Source of the DNA: JBBRYK01 sp038237665
GTDB taxonomy: Bacteria > Actinomycetota > Thermoleophilia > Gaiellales > Gaiellaceae
DNA length: 6,127 nucleotides
Direction: 5' to 3'
Assembly: GCA_038237665.1 (NCBI GenBank)
Contig: JBBRYK010000117.1
Span: forward strand, 1-6,127
Shown: positions 1-5,780 of the stretch, piece after piece
Position numbering within the stretch: position 1 is the first letter of the stretch
Layout: each line of letters begins with the position of its first letter
Position numbers and translations under genes: made by a program
The notes under the pieces: generated by a model
The model's input: only the letters and a program-made list of their open reading frames with translations
Database searches by the model: none
Told to the model about the DNA's origin: nothing

Positions 1-50
1 CCATCCTCCATCGGCTCTACGCAGAGCAGAGCGAGCTGTGGGACGACTGA
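1..50 (+). CDS. 3' end of an unidentified upstream gene (partial)
   Basis: An open frame enters from the left edge and ends at TGA (48-50), giving a C-terminus ...HRLYAEQSELWDD. Its last 13 bases overlap the GTG start of the next gene, as in tightly packed operons. Sixteen residues are too few to assign a family. In actinobacterial integrative elements the gene before the xis/int pair is often a replication or primase protein, so that is a possibility from context only. A second frame is also open to the window edge here, because the next gene's frame has no stop upstream of its GTG; this frame could therefore be chance. Confidence 0.4.
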   Translation, partial: ILHRLYAEQSELWDD

Positions 51-316
51 CGCTCGAATGCGTGGCGGTCTTCGTCGACGAGCACCTCGCCCGAGGTCTT
101 CCTCCGCCGGCTGCCCGGCTGATAGCCCAGATCGGCCGGGCGATCAGAGAGCAGGTCGACGAGGGCCACGCGCCCGCGGCGATCGAGGAGGCCGTCAGAA
201 CCCTCGCCGAGGAGGGCTGGGGCGCGGGGGCGTTGGCCAGCGCCGTCTGGCAGGCCGAACGCCGCCAAGTGACCGCGGAAGCAGAGCGCGATGCCATCGA
301 AGGCTTGCAGCAGTGA
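38..316 (+). CDS. small hypothetical protein upstream of excisionase
   Basis: This 92-residue protein is of no family I recognise. It is soluble and largely helical in appearance, rich in Ala, Glu and Arg, with no signal peptide or membrane segment. The central part (about residues 25-75) reads as amphipathic helices around AIEEAVRTLAEEG. The GTG at 38 is the first start codon in the visible frame; the frame stays open to the window edge, so the true start could lie further left. Only a weak purine-rich stretch precedes the GTG, which fits coupling to the upstream gene it overlaps. Its TGA stop (314-316) overlaps the GTG start of the excisionase-like gene, so the two are probably translated together. 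Position and coupling suggest an accessory protein of the element, for example in replication or excision control; this is inference only. Confidence 0.6.
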   Translation: MGRLTLECVAVFVDEHLARGLPPPAARLIAQIGRAIREQVDEGHAPAAIEEAVRTLAEEGWGAGALASAVWQAERRQVTAEAERDAIEGLQQ

Positions 317-552
317 GCAGACTCCTGACGCTCCAGGACGTCGCCGACGAGCTCGCCTGCTCGGTGACCACGGTGAAGCGCCGCGTCCGTGCCGGCAAGC
401 TTCCCGTGCTCGTCGACGGTCGGCTCGTCCGTGTACGTGACGTCGACCTGCGCCGCTACATCCTCGAGCGCCTGCGGACCGGATCGGCCGGAGGCGGAGT
501 CGTGCCCGCGCCGGCCGGGCGGAGCGCGGCAAAGGGGCGCTTGTGGGACTGA
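313..552 (+). CDS. helix-turn-helix DNA-binding protein, excisionase-like
   Basis: This 79-residue protein begins MSRLLTLQDVADELACSVTT. It carries the short winged-helix pattern of the MerR/excisionase (HTH_17) group: LTLQDVADELACSVTTVKRRV (about residues 5-25) is the helix-turn-helix, and RAGKLPVLVDGRLVRVRDVDL (about 26-46) is the wing, followed by a C-terminal helix RRYILERLR. Proteins of this group bend DNA at attachment sites and bias integrase towards excision, or act as small repressors. The Gly/Pro/Ala-rich tail after residue 55 looks disordered. The GTG at 313 overlaps the TGA of the preceding gene; GAAGG at 299-303, 9 nt upstream, is a fair ribosome site. The frame is open further left, but no homology to this family precedes residue 1. 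Being 150 bp before a tyrosine recombinase makes an excisionase (recombination directionality factor) the best call. A transcriptional regulator is the alternative. Confidence 0.8.
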   Translation: MSRLLTLQDVADELACSVTTVKRRVRAGKLPVLVDGRLVRVRDVDLRRYILERLRTGSAGGGVVPAPAGRSAAKGRLWD

Positions 553-702
553 TCGTTGCATTCGGCCGCCGACGCTGCGATGATCGACGGACGCTCCTGT
601 GCGGGAGCTCCGGGTGTTACTTTCGGCAGGCCCTCGGGTCTGGCGCGCACACGCCCGGCCCGGGGGCTAGTGCCATCAGGAGGGCCTTCATGGCCACCGA
701 TC
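553..702 (+). promoter_or_regulatory. int leader region with strong Shine-Dalgarno and a hairpin
   Basis: This 150-bp gap lies between the excisionase stop and the int start. It holds an inverted repeat GCTCC (593-597) / GGAGC (604-608) around a 6-nt loop. It also holds a full AGGAGG at 678-683, the best ribosome-binding sequence in the window. TTGCAT (556-561) and GATGAT (579-584), 17 nt apart, are a weak sigma70-like candidate promoter. The int frame stays open back to a TTG at 556, but that extension is Gly/Pro/Arg-rich, unlike integrase N-termini, so I treat it as leader. Confidence 0.35.
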
Positions 703-713
703 ATGCTTGCTAG
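690..713 (+). other. 7-codon mini-ORF overlapping the int start
   Basis: ATG at 690 follows AGGAGG (678-683) with an ideal 6-nt gap and reads MATDHAC before TAG (711-713). The int ATG (703) lies inside it in the +1 frame. The mini-ORF takes the best ribosome site in the window, so int may be translated by re-initiation or by a +1 shift. It could equally mark a one-base error in this sequence. See the separate finding. Confidence 0.4.
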
Positions 714-2016
714 TCACCCTGGCGTCGTCGAGCGCCGCGACGGGGCGGGCCGGGTTCGCTTCCGGGTTCGCGTCCGCCGCGGCGGGGCGTCGCAGACGGC
801 AACCCTGCCGAGCCTCGAGGCCGCCCTCGCGTGGCAAGTGCAGGCGCTCGCCGCGGCCGATGGGATCGGCGAGCCGCCGGAGCGACCGAAGCGACCTACC
901 CTCGCGCGGGAGGCGCCCGGGCGGGCCGCGACAGTCGAGGAGGCCGCCCGCCGCCTATGCCGAGGGATCGTGGCCGGCAAGGTCCGGGCACGCGACGGCC
1001 GGCCGTACAAGCCGAGCACCGCACGGAAGTACGAGGAGGCGCTGCGACTGCTGATCCTGCCGCGGATCGGCACCGTCCCGATCGCCGTGCTGACGACGGG
1101 CGATTGTCAGCGCCTCGTCGACGAGCTCGCCGCGGAGAGGACGCCCGAACATGCCCGCAAGGCGTTGACGGCGTTGCGCGTCGCGCTCCGGGTCGCGCAG
1201 CGGTACGGCGAGCTCGACTCCAACCCGTGCGTCGGCGTCCGGGTGCCGGCGAGTGCGGAGGGAGAGAAGCCGGCGGAGTCCCTGACGCCGGAGGAGGCGG
1301 CCGCGATCGTGGCGGCGGCGGAGGCGGAGGACGTGCGGCTCAAGCGCAGCTTCGCCGGCCCGCTCGTCGCGCTCGCGTTCGGTTCGGGGCTTCGGCTCGG
1401 CGAGCTCCTCGCCCTCCGCTGGGGTGAGGACGGTCTCGACGTCGACGCGGGCACCGTGCACGTACGGGCGAGCCTCGACCGAGTCCGTGACGAGAACGGC
1501 GCCTATCCGGTCGTCGCTCCGAAGTCGCGGGCCGCGCGTCGCGACGTGCCGCTGGCCTCCGAGGACGTCGCGCAAATGCGCCGGCACCGGCTCGCGACCG
1601 GCCGGCCACCCGACGGGGCGCTCGTGTTCGCCAGCGAGGGCGAGCCGCTGAGCCCCGTCCCGGCGTACAGGGCGTTCAAGCGAGCCGTGCGGGCGGTCCG
1701 AGTAGCCCCCGCGGCAAAGGCGCTCGAGCAGGCTCAGGCGAGCGGCGACCCGCAGGCGATCGCGGAAGCCGAGCTCGAGCTCGAGACCGCGGCGACGGCG
1801 CCGGCGCGCGCGCTTCCTCGCTTCCACGACTGCCGGCACACGTTCGCGACCCACGCGCTCGGCGCCGGCCTCTCGGCTCACGCCGTCGCCGCCCTGCTCG
1901 GCCATTCCGATGCCGGGCTTGTCCTCCGCCGGTACGGCCATGCCCTCCCGGATGAGGTCGCGGGCGCCGGCGACACCCTCAGCGCCTTCCGGCGCGCTCG
2001 AGGGCTCGGAACGTGA
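703..2016 (+). CDS. int: tyrosine recombinase / phage-type integrase
   Basis: This 437-residue site-specific integrase cuts and rejoins DNA at attachment sites through a phosphotyrosine intermediate. Residues about 1-50 resemble an arm-binding region (VRFRVRVRRGG, EAALAWQ). About 75-195 form the SAM-like core-binding domain (STARKYEEALRLLILPRIG, ARKALTALRVALRVA). About 200-430 form the catalytic domain. All catalytic positions are visible: R231 (GSGLRLGELLALRW), K274 (PKSRAARRDVPL), H375 and R378 (HDCRHTFATH), H401 (LLGHSD) and nucleophile Y411 (RRYGHA). About 35 extra helical residues rich in Ala and Glu lie between K274 and H375. Start choice: ATG 703 gives a normal integrase N-terminus, but the strong Shine-Dalgarno points to an ATG at 690 in another frame. 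It follows an excisionase-like gene and ends 81 bp before a tRNA-Glu 3' fragment, its likely target. It looks intact and functional. Confidence 0.93.
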   Translation: MLASHPGVVERRDGAGRVRFRVRVRRGGASQTATLPSLEAALAWQVQALAAADGIGEPPERPKRPTLAREAPGRAATVEEAARRLCRGIVAGKVRARDGRPYKPSTARKYEEALRLLILPRIGTVPIAVLTTGDCQRLVDELAAERTPEHARKALTALRVALRVAQRYGELDSNPCVGVRVPASAEGEKPAESLTPEEAAAIVAAAEAEDVRLKRSFAGPLVALAFGSGLRLGELLALRWGEDGLDVDAGTVHVRASLDRVRDENGAYPVVAPKSRAARRDVPLASEDVAQMRRHRLATGRPPDGALVFASEGEPLSPVPAYRAFKRAVRAVRVAPAAKALEQAQASGDPQAIAEAELELETAATAPARALPRFHDCRHTFATHALGAGLSAHAVAALLGHSDAGLVLRRYGHALPDEVAGAGDTLSAFRRARGLGT

Positions 2017-2022
2017 ACTACG

Positions 2023-2046
2023 ACCAGGACGGCCTGGTGGACCAGG
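2023..2046. repeat. ACCAGG inverted and direct repeats between int and att
   Basis: ACCAGG (2023-2028) pairs with CCTGGT (2033-2038) around a 4-nt loop, and ACCAGG recurs directly at 2041-2046. There is no T-run after it, so it is a poor rho-independent terminator. Its place between the int stop and the tRNA-derived core fits arm-type integrase or accessory-protein sites. This is inference from position. Confidence 0.4.
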
Positions 2047-2097
2047 ATTGGCCCATGGCCGCCGGGGGCAACTGAAAAGCCCTGCTAATCGGGGGGT

Positions 2098-2147
2098 GGA
2101 CACCGCCCTCTCACGGCGGCGGCACGGGTTCGAATCCCGTATGCGCC
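2098..2147 (+). other. attachment site: 3' fragment of tRNA-Glu (CTC)
   Basis: Bases 2103-2119 form a tRNA anticodon arm: stem CCGCC/GGCGG around loop CTCTCAC, so anticodon CTC at 2110-2112 (Glu). ACGGG (2124-2128), loop TTCGAAT and CCCGT (2136-2140) form the T arm, and ATGCGCC (2141-2147) is the 3' acceptor strand; CCA is not encoded. GGACACC just upstream matches the usual tRNA-Glu D-stem end. Further upstream the match is lost: no sequence pairs with the acceptor strand (GGCGCAT would be needed) and no GTC closes the D stem. So this is not a working tRNA but the duplicated 3' segment left by integration into tRNA-Glu. Orientation places the element on the left. Confidence 0.8.
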
Positions 2148-2161
2148 TTTTGATGTCACAA

Positions 2162-2184
2162 GGTTGAGCAGTTTTGGCTCGACC
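2162..2184. terminator. hairpin between the att site and the toxin gene
   Basis: GGTTGAGC (2162-2169) pairs with GCTCGACC (2177-2184), 8 bp with one G-U pair on the + strand, around loop AGTTTTG. It lies between + strand tRNA-derived DNA and the end of the - strand toxin gene (2226), where a terminator would be useful. No T-run follows on either strand, so intrinsic termination is doubtful. Confidence 0.25.
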
Positions 2185-2225
2185 ATGCGGGTCATGTCGA
2201 CTACGGAGAGTTGCTCGTCTGAATC

Positions 2226-2543
2226 TCAGAGGCCGAGGACGAGCACGAGGGCTTCGTCGACGGAGCGTAGCTCGCTTGCGTCGAGTCGGCCGGCTGAAGG
2301 GCCGAGACGTTGCGGATCGACCACCGTTGTCTGCTCGACGAGGACACGCGTCTCGCTGCCCTCGAGCGTGATGATCGGGCGGAAGCTCGTGGGCTGCGCG
2401 CTCGTCGACGTGGGCGCGACGAGGACGGTGCTGAGGCCGAGGAATTCGTCGGCCTGGACGACGACCGCGTAGCGTGCGCCGCGCTGCTCGTGTCCGCGCG
2501 TCCCCCGGGGAGGGCGTAGACGAAAGACCTCGCCGCGGATCAC
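2226..2543 (-). CDS. MazF/PemK-family toxin (endoribonuclease)
   Basis: This 105-residue protein has the PemK/MazF fold pattern. It starts IRGEVFRLRPP and has the family signature RGHEQRGARYAVVVQ at about residues 15-29. A core strand LSTVLVAPTSTSA follows at about 35-47, and VLVEQTTVVDPQRL in the C-terminal half. The length is typical (about 105-115). Family members are sequence-specific mRNA or tRNA interferases that arrest growth until neutralised by their antitoxin. The GTG at 2543-2541 was chosen because it places the family N-terminus directly at residue 1 and sits 1 nt after the antitoxin's TGA; the frame's longer extension upstream only shadows the antitoxin gene. Translation is probably coupled to the antitoxin. 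It reads as intact. A role in stabilising the tRNA-adjacent region is inference. Confidence 0.87.
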   Translation of the reverse strand: MIRGEVFRLRPPRGTRGHEQRGARYAVVVQADEFLGLSTVLVAPTSTSAQPTSFRPIITLEGSETRVLVEQTTVVDPQRLGPSAGRLDASELRSVDEALVLVLGL

Positions 2544-2544
2544 C

Positions 2545-2790
2545 TCAGTCCGAGAGCGGCGGCGCGAGCTCTGCGAGCTGCTCGCGCACGATCCGCATCT
2601 CCTCGCGATCGCGCTCGTCGGCTGCGACGCGGCGCACCTCGTCACGGATTGCGGAGCGGACTCGTCGATGCGCGGCCGCCTCTTGCAGCGCTGTGCGCAC
2701 GGCTTCGGAATCCGTCAAGCCGTCGCCACGGACGATCGTGAGGGCCGCTGCCGAGGCATCGTCGAGACGAACGTGGAGCGAGCGCGACAC
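2545..2790 (-). CDS. ribbon-helix-helix antitoxin
   Basis: This 81-residue protein begins MSRSLHVRLDDASAAALTIV and then SDSEAVR-like TDSEAVRTALQEAA. That is the CopG/MetJ ribbon-helix-helix layout: strand SLHVRL (about 4-9) and two helices to about residue 40. The basic and acidic C-terminal half (VRRVAADERDREEMRIVREQL) is a long helix that would wrap the toxin. Its role is to bind the MazF-type toxin encoded next and to repress the shared promoter. GTG at 2790 is chosen as start because the ribbon begins right after it; a TTG at 2808 in frame would add six residues and fall inside the inverted repeat upstream. The stop is 1 nt before the toxin GTG. Assignment rests on the fold pattern and the toxin partner. 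Confidence 0.8.
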   Translation of the reverse strand: MSRSLHVRLDDASAAALTIVRGDGLTDSEAVRTALQEAAAHRRVRSAIRDEVRRVAADERDREEMRIVREQLAELAPPLSD

Positions 2791-2799
2791 ACCAAGACC

Positions 2800-2818
2800 G
2801 TAGCACAAATCATGCTAC
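2800..2818 (-). promoter_or_regulatory. probable autoregulatory operator of the toxin-antitoxin pair
   Basis: GTAGCA (2800-2805) and TGCTAC (2813-2818) form a perfect 6-bp inverted repeat around a 7-nt AT-rich centre, 9 bp upstream of the antitoxin GTG. Ribbon-helix-helix antitoxins normally bind such palindromes in their own promoter. A TTGTCA (2843-2838, reading leftwards) may be the -35, but spacing to TAGCAT within the repeat is 20 nt, longer than ideal. Confidence 0.5.
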
Positions 2819-2904
2819 CGAAGATCGCCAGCGCCTTTGACAAGCCCGGTCGACTGCTCCTCCGTGCTCACGCGGATGTATCCGATGACCGTGCCCTCTC
2901 CCAC
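2815..2904 (-). pseudogene. serine recombinase N-terminal remnant
   Basis: Reading leftwards from GTG 2904, 29 codons end at TAG (2817-2815). Residues 5-21, TVIGYIRVSTEEQSTGL, are the first strand and catalytic-serine motif of the resolvase/large serine recombinase family (S13 in YIRVS is the nucleophile position). After L21 (2842) the similarity stops: VKGAGDLR is unlike the family, and the catalytic domain needs at least 100 more residues. It is therefore a truncated relic without activity. An in-frame TGA at 2910-2908 lies just upstream of the GTG. Loss of homology coincides with the start of the antitoxin's upstream region, suggesting that the toxin-antitoxin DNA joined here or that a deletion fused the two. 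Confidence 0.65.
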
Positions 2905-2969
2905 GTCTCACAGCCTGGCATGTGGACGGCCTCTTCGGCCGCTAATCGTTCGTTTGTGTACAGCTCGAT

Positions 2970-2985
2970 GCCGGGGGTTCCCGGC
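2970..2985. terminator. GC-rich hairpin downstream of the cyclase-fusion gene
   Basis: GCCGGG (2970-2975) and CCCGGC (2980-2985) pair perfectly around GGTT. It lies about 80 bp after the stop of the - strand gene ending at 3066, a reasonable terminator position. No T-run follows on the - strand (ATCGAGCTG...), so it would be an atypical terminator. The surrounding 2905-3065 holds no gene I can support. Confidence 0.3.
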
Positions 2986-3065
2986 TCGCTCTCGATCTCG
3001 AGGTCGCCGGTGGCGTCCTGATCGGCGATGGGATCTTCCCCGCGCTGCGGCGGCACCAGCCGCTG

Positions 3066-3605
3066 CTACTTGACCCAGAGCTGGTCGAGCAGCACGCCGA
3101 AGAGTGGGTGGTGCTGATAGTTGCCGACTCGCTTCGATACTAGGTCGACGTTCCTCGGCGTGTACGTCCGTACCAGCGGCGCGAGATCCGTCAGGTCACG
3201 ATCGACCTCGGTCCAGAGCTTCGCGGCGGCGTGCGGGTCCTGCGCTTGCAGAACGGTCGCGTGCTTGACCTTGGCATCGAACTCACGTGAGCAAAAGCCG
3301 GAGTGATTGACCGAACGATCGCCGGCGGTCGAGCACAAGACGAGGCTGAAGAAGTTGGATGCGGCGGGGTAGTCGGCGAACCAGCCGTTGATACCGGCCT
3401 GTGGCAGCCCGCTCGGTAGTGCTCTGGGAAGGGCGTCGAAATAGGCATCGATGTCCGGGAAGACCTTCACCGACACGCGATAGCCGAGCCAAGTGAGGAG
3501 CCAGCGCGAGGTCGAGCTCCCCCTCGCCTTCGGGCGCTTTCCAGGCCCAGAACGTGACGTGCGCTCCGGCGGTCCCGCTCTGTCGAACGAGCTCGCGCGC
3601 CCTCA
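3066..3605 (-). pseudogene. C-terminal part of the family 5 solute-binding domain, frameshifted off the fusion gene
   Basis: This stretch completes the solute-binding domain of the gene ending at 3603 but in two other frames. From about 3620 to about 3515 the family-like reading is WSAPDLVRARELV...HVTFWAWKAPEGEG. From about 3515 it returns to the original frame as RWLLTWLGYRVSVKVFPDID and runs to TAG at 3066, ending ...LFGVLLDQLWVK, a normal end for this family. GTG 3476 in the last frame (MSVKVFPDIDAYF) gives a 136-residue frame, but it begins in the middle of a domain and cannot fold alone. The two shifts are about -1 and +1 and cancel. Either the gene is a pseudogene or two sequencing errors occurred, one in a GGT repeat and one at a run of five G. 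I favour real decay, because the 5' end is damaged too. Confidence 0.8.
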
Positions 3606-5780
3606 CGAGATCAGGAGCAGACCACCACCACCAGCGCTCGCGTTAACCGTAAAGGGACAGTACGGCCGGTAGCCTCGAAAGTTCGGGGGCAGCAGCTGGC
3701 AGGTGGGCTGAGGCGTCTCCGGGCCGCCGGCGATGCGAGCGAGCTCGGCTCGGTCGAGTGCGTAGCTCACGGCCTGGCGCGCGCGGACGTGATCGAACGG
3801 CGGAACGCGCGTGTTCAGGAACCAGAACAACGTGGCCGGTGCAGGCGTCGTGTGCACCTGAGCCGGGTGCTGCGTCTCGAAGTTCGCCAGCCGAGCGCCG
3901 AATCCCGGCAGAAAGCCGCTCGCGACGTCGACAGTTCCGCGCGCGACGTCGGTTGTCGCCCGATTGGGCTTCGAGCCAACCGAGACCTCGATCCGATCCA
4001 CGTATCCATCGGGCCGGGCGATCGCATTCCACACGCGGAAGTGGCGATTGCGTACGAGGACCAGCCGCTTCGGCGTCGCGGAGCCGATCACATACGGTCC
4101 GGTCGCGGGAACGGGCCGCGTGCCGTTCTTCGACAGCGGCGTGCCGGCCGGGAGGATCGAACCGAACGGGATCGGGAGCCTGTACAAGAACTCTGGGTCG
4201 GGCGCAGTCAGATGAAAGGTCACGGTCCCCGCTTCGTCGTCGGTCACGATCCCGTCCGACAGGTCGCATGCCTTCGGCTGCTTGCTGCACGCGGATCCGC
4301 CGCGGATCGACGCGTAGTAATCGGGCCTCGGCGTTCCGGCTTTGAACAGCCGTTCGAACGTCGAGCGGACGTCCGAAGCCTTCAGGAGCGAACCGTTCGA
4401 GAAGCGGATCCCCTTGCGAAGCTGAAACGCATACGTCTTACCTGCGTCCGTCGGCGCCGGCAGCGATGTGGCGAGGTTGGGCACGAGCTGCGTTCCCTCA
4501 CTGCCGCCCACGCGCTTGAAGCCGACGAGACCGTCATTCGTGATGCTGAGGAGACCCCAGGTATAGGCCGTCGAAGGATCGATCTCTTTCTCGACCAGCC
4601 TGTCGGCGAAGACCAGTGTGCCGCCGCGGTGCGCGCCGACAGACGCCTGCCCCGCCACCCACAGAGACCCTGCGAGCGTCAGGCCGGTCGGGCGCGCACC
4701 GGTTCGCACGGTCCGCACAACGCTGCCGGTCAGCGGGTCGAGCCGAACGATCGTCCGGCCCGCCTCGTTCGCCACCCAGACCGCGTCGTCGCTCGCGGCG
4801 ATCGCGTTCGGGCTCGCGCCGACTGGGACCGTCGCCCGGACCTGGTTCGTGGCAGGATCGATCCGCGACACCGTCCCATCGAGGGTGTTCGCGACCCAGA
4901 CGGCTCCTCCACCGAATGCGAGCCCGCCGGGACCGCTGCCCACACCGATCGTCTGCGTCACCCCGCTCGTCTTCGGATCGAGGCGGACGACGCGATTCTC
5001 GGCGCTGTCGCCGATCCAGATCGCGCCGGTCGCCGGATTCACCACGCCTACGGAGTTCGCACTCAGGGCCGACAGAGAGCCTCCGCCCGAGCCGCCGCCG
5101 AAGGCGAAGATCGGAATCGCCACCGCAGCAGCCACGACGCCGGCGAAGGCGCCGATCACCAGCGGGCGCCGGTAGAACGGAGTCGGAAGCGCAACGAGCT
5201 CGTCGGCCGCAGTCCCGGGCGCGTCGGCCTTGAGCGGCCCGAACTCGCCGGGCAGCCCGTCGATCTGGAGCTGGAAGATTCGCTCAGCACGGTCAAGGTC
5301 CTTGAGGTTGTGCTCGCCGAGATCGCGAAGCGTGATCCCGTCCAACTCGTCATCGGCGAGGACGGAGGCGGTCGCCTGCGACGCAAGAACCTGCCCGCCG
5401 TGGCCGGCGGCCATGATCCGCGCGGTGCGGTGAACGCCCATGCCGTGGTAGCGGCCCTCGTCCGACAGAACCGGCTCACCGGTGTGCATCCCCATCCGCA
5501 CGCGGAACTCCGCGCCGTCCGGCCAGATGTGCGCCGCGAGCGCCCGCTGCCCATCCGCCGCTGCCGCTGCCGCATCCCGGGCGCGGGGGAACACGTAGAA
5601 GAACGCATCGCCCTGCGTGTCCACCTCCTCGCCTCCGTGCGCCGCGAACGCCTCACGCAGGAGGCGCGCGTGCTCCGCGAGCACCACGCCGTAATGTTCG
5701 CGGAGCTGCCTCAACAGACTCGTCGACCCCTCGACGTCCGTGAAGAGAAAGGTGACCGTGCCCCGCGGCCGCTCGGCCAT
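3603..5780 (-). CDS. class III cyclase - membrane helix - beta-propeller - solute-binding (SBP_bac_5) fusion, truncated by frameshift
   Basis: The open frame has 725 residues; the full-length gene would have about 904. Residues 1-175 are a class III adenylate/guanylate cyclase-like domain: FLFTDVEGST with metal-binding D15, VDTQGDAFF with D58, VRMGMHTGEP (94-103) and VHRTARI with R121. The usual substrate Lys position is D54 and the usual Asn is H117, so cyclase activity is uncertain. Residues 206-228 are one membrane helix. Residues 241-378 are four propeller blades with Trp at 255, 295, 335 and 374 (IWIGD, VWVAN, VWVAN, LWVAG). From about 386 to the end is an oligopeptide/dipeptide-type binding domain (GGTLVFADRL, YAFQLRKGIRFSNG). 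The layout suggests a receptor: ligand sensing outside, nucleotide domain inside; this is inference. The frame ends at TGA 3605-3603 and continues in other frames to 3066. ATG 5780 gives the family start MAERPRGTVTFLF; it lacks a Shine-Dalgarno, and a second copy of the start lies at 5815. Confidence 0.85.
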   Translation of the reverse strand: MAERPRGTVTFLFTDVEGSTSLLRQLREHYGVVLAEHARLLREAFAAHGGEEVDTQGDAFFYVFPRARDAAAAAADGQRALAAHIWPDGAEFRVRMGMHTGEPVLSDEGRYHGMGVHRTARIMAAGHGGQVLASQATASVLADDELDGITLRDLGEHNLKDLDRAERIFQLQIDGLPGEFGPLKADAPGTAADELVALPTPFYRRPLVIGAFAGVVAAAVAIPIFAFGGGSGGGSLSALSANSVGVVNPATGAIWIGDSAENRVVRLDPKTSGVTQTIGVGSGPGGLAFGGGAVWVANTLDGTVSRIDPATNQVRATVPVGASPNAIAASDDAVWVANEAGRTIVRLDPLTGSVVRTVRTGARPTGLTLAGSLWVAGQASVGAHRGGTLVFADRLVEKEIDPSTAYTWGLLSITNDGLVGFKRVGGSEGTQLVPNLATSLPAPTDAGKTYAFQLRKGIRFSNGSLLKASDVRSTFERLFKAGTPRPDYYASIRGGSACSKQPKACDLSDGIVTDDEAGTVTFHLTAPDPEFLYRLPIPFGSILPAGTPLSKNGTRPVPATGPYVIGSATPKRLVLVRNRHFRVWNAIARPDGYVDRIEVSVGSKPNRATTDVARGTVDVASGFLPGFGARLANFETQHPAQVHTTPAPATLFWFLNTRVPPFDHVRARQAVSYALDRAELARIAGGPETPQPTCQLLPPNFRGYRPYCPFTVNASAGGGGLLLIS

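Noticed and set aside
556..702. Integrase starting at TTG 556 (49 extra residues)
   Set aside because: The extension is Gly/Pro/Arg/Ser-rich with no integrase likeness, and a much better start region lies at 690-703.
2081..2092. tRNA-Ser (anticodon GCT) suggested by CTGCTAA
   Set aside because: Flanking bases do not form an anticodon stem, and the Glu reading accounts for all downstream arms.
955..2103. 382-codon open frame on the - strand opposite int
   Set aside because: Arg-rich shadow of a high-GC coding sequence; all integrase catalytic motifs are on the + strand.
2076..2147. A complete, functional tRNA-Glu
   Set aside because: The 5' acceptor strand and the 5' side of the D stem do not pair with the 3' half; only the part from about 2098 onward matches.
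2868..3056. 62-codon - strand frame after the solute-binding domain, in the same frame beyond its TAG
   Set aside because: The binding domain ends normally at the TAG; the continuation has no known motif and runs out of frame across the serine recombinase remnant.
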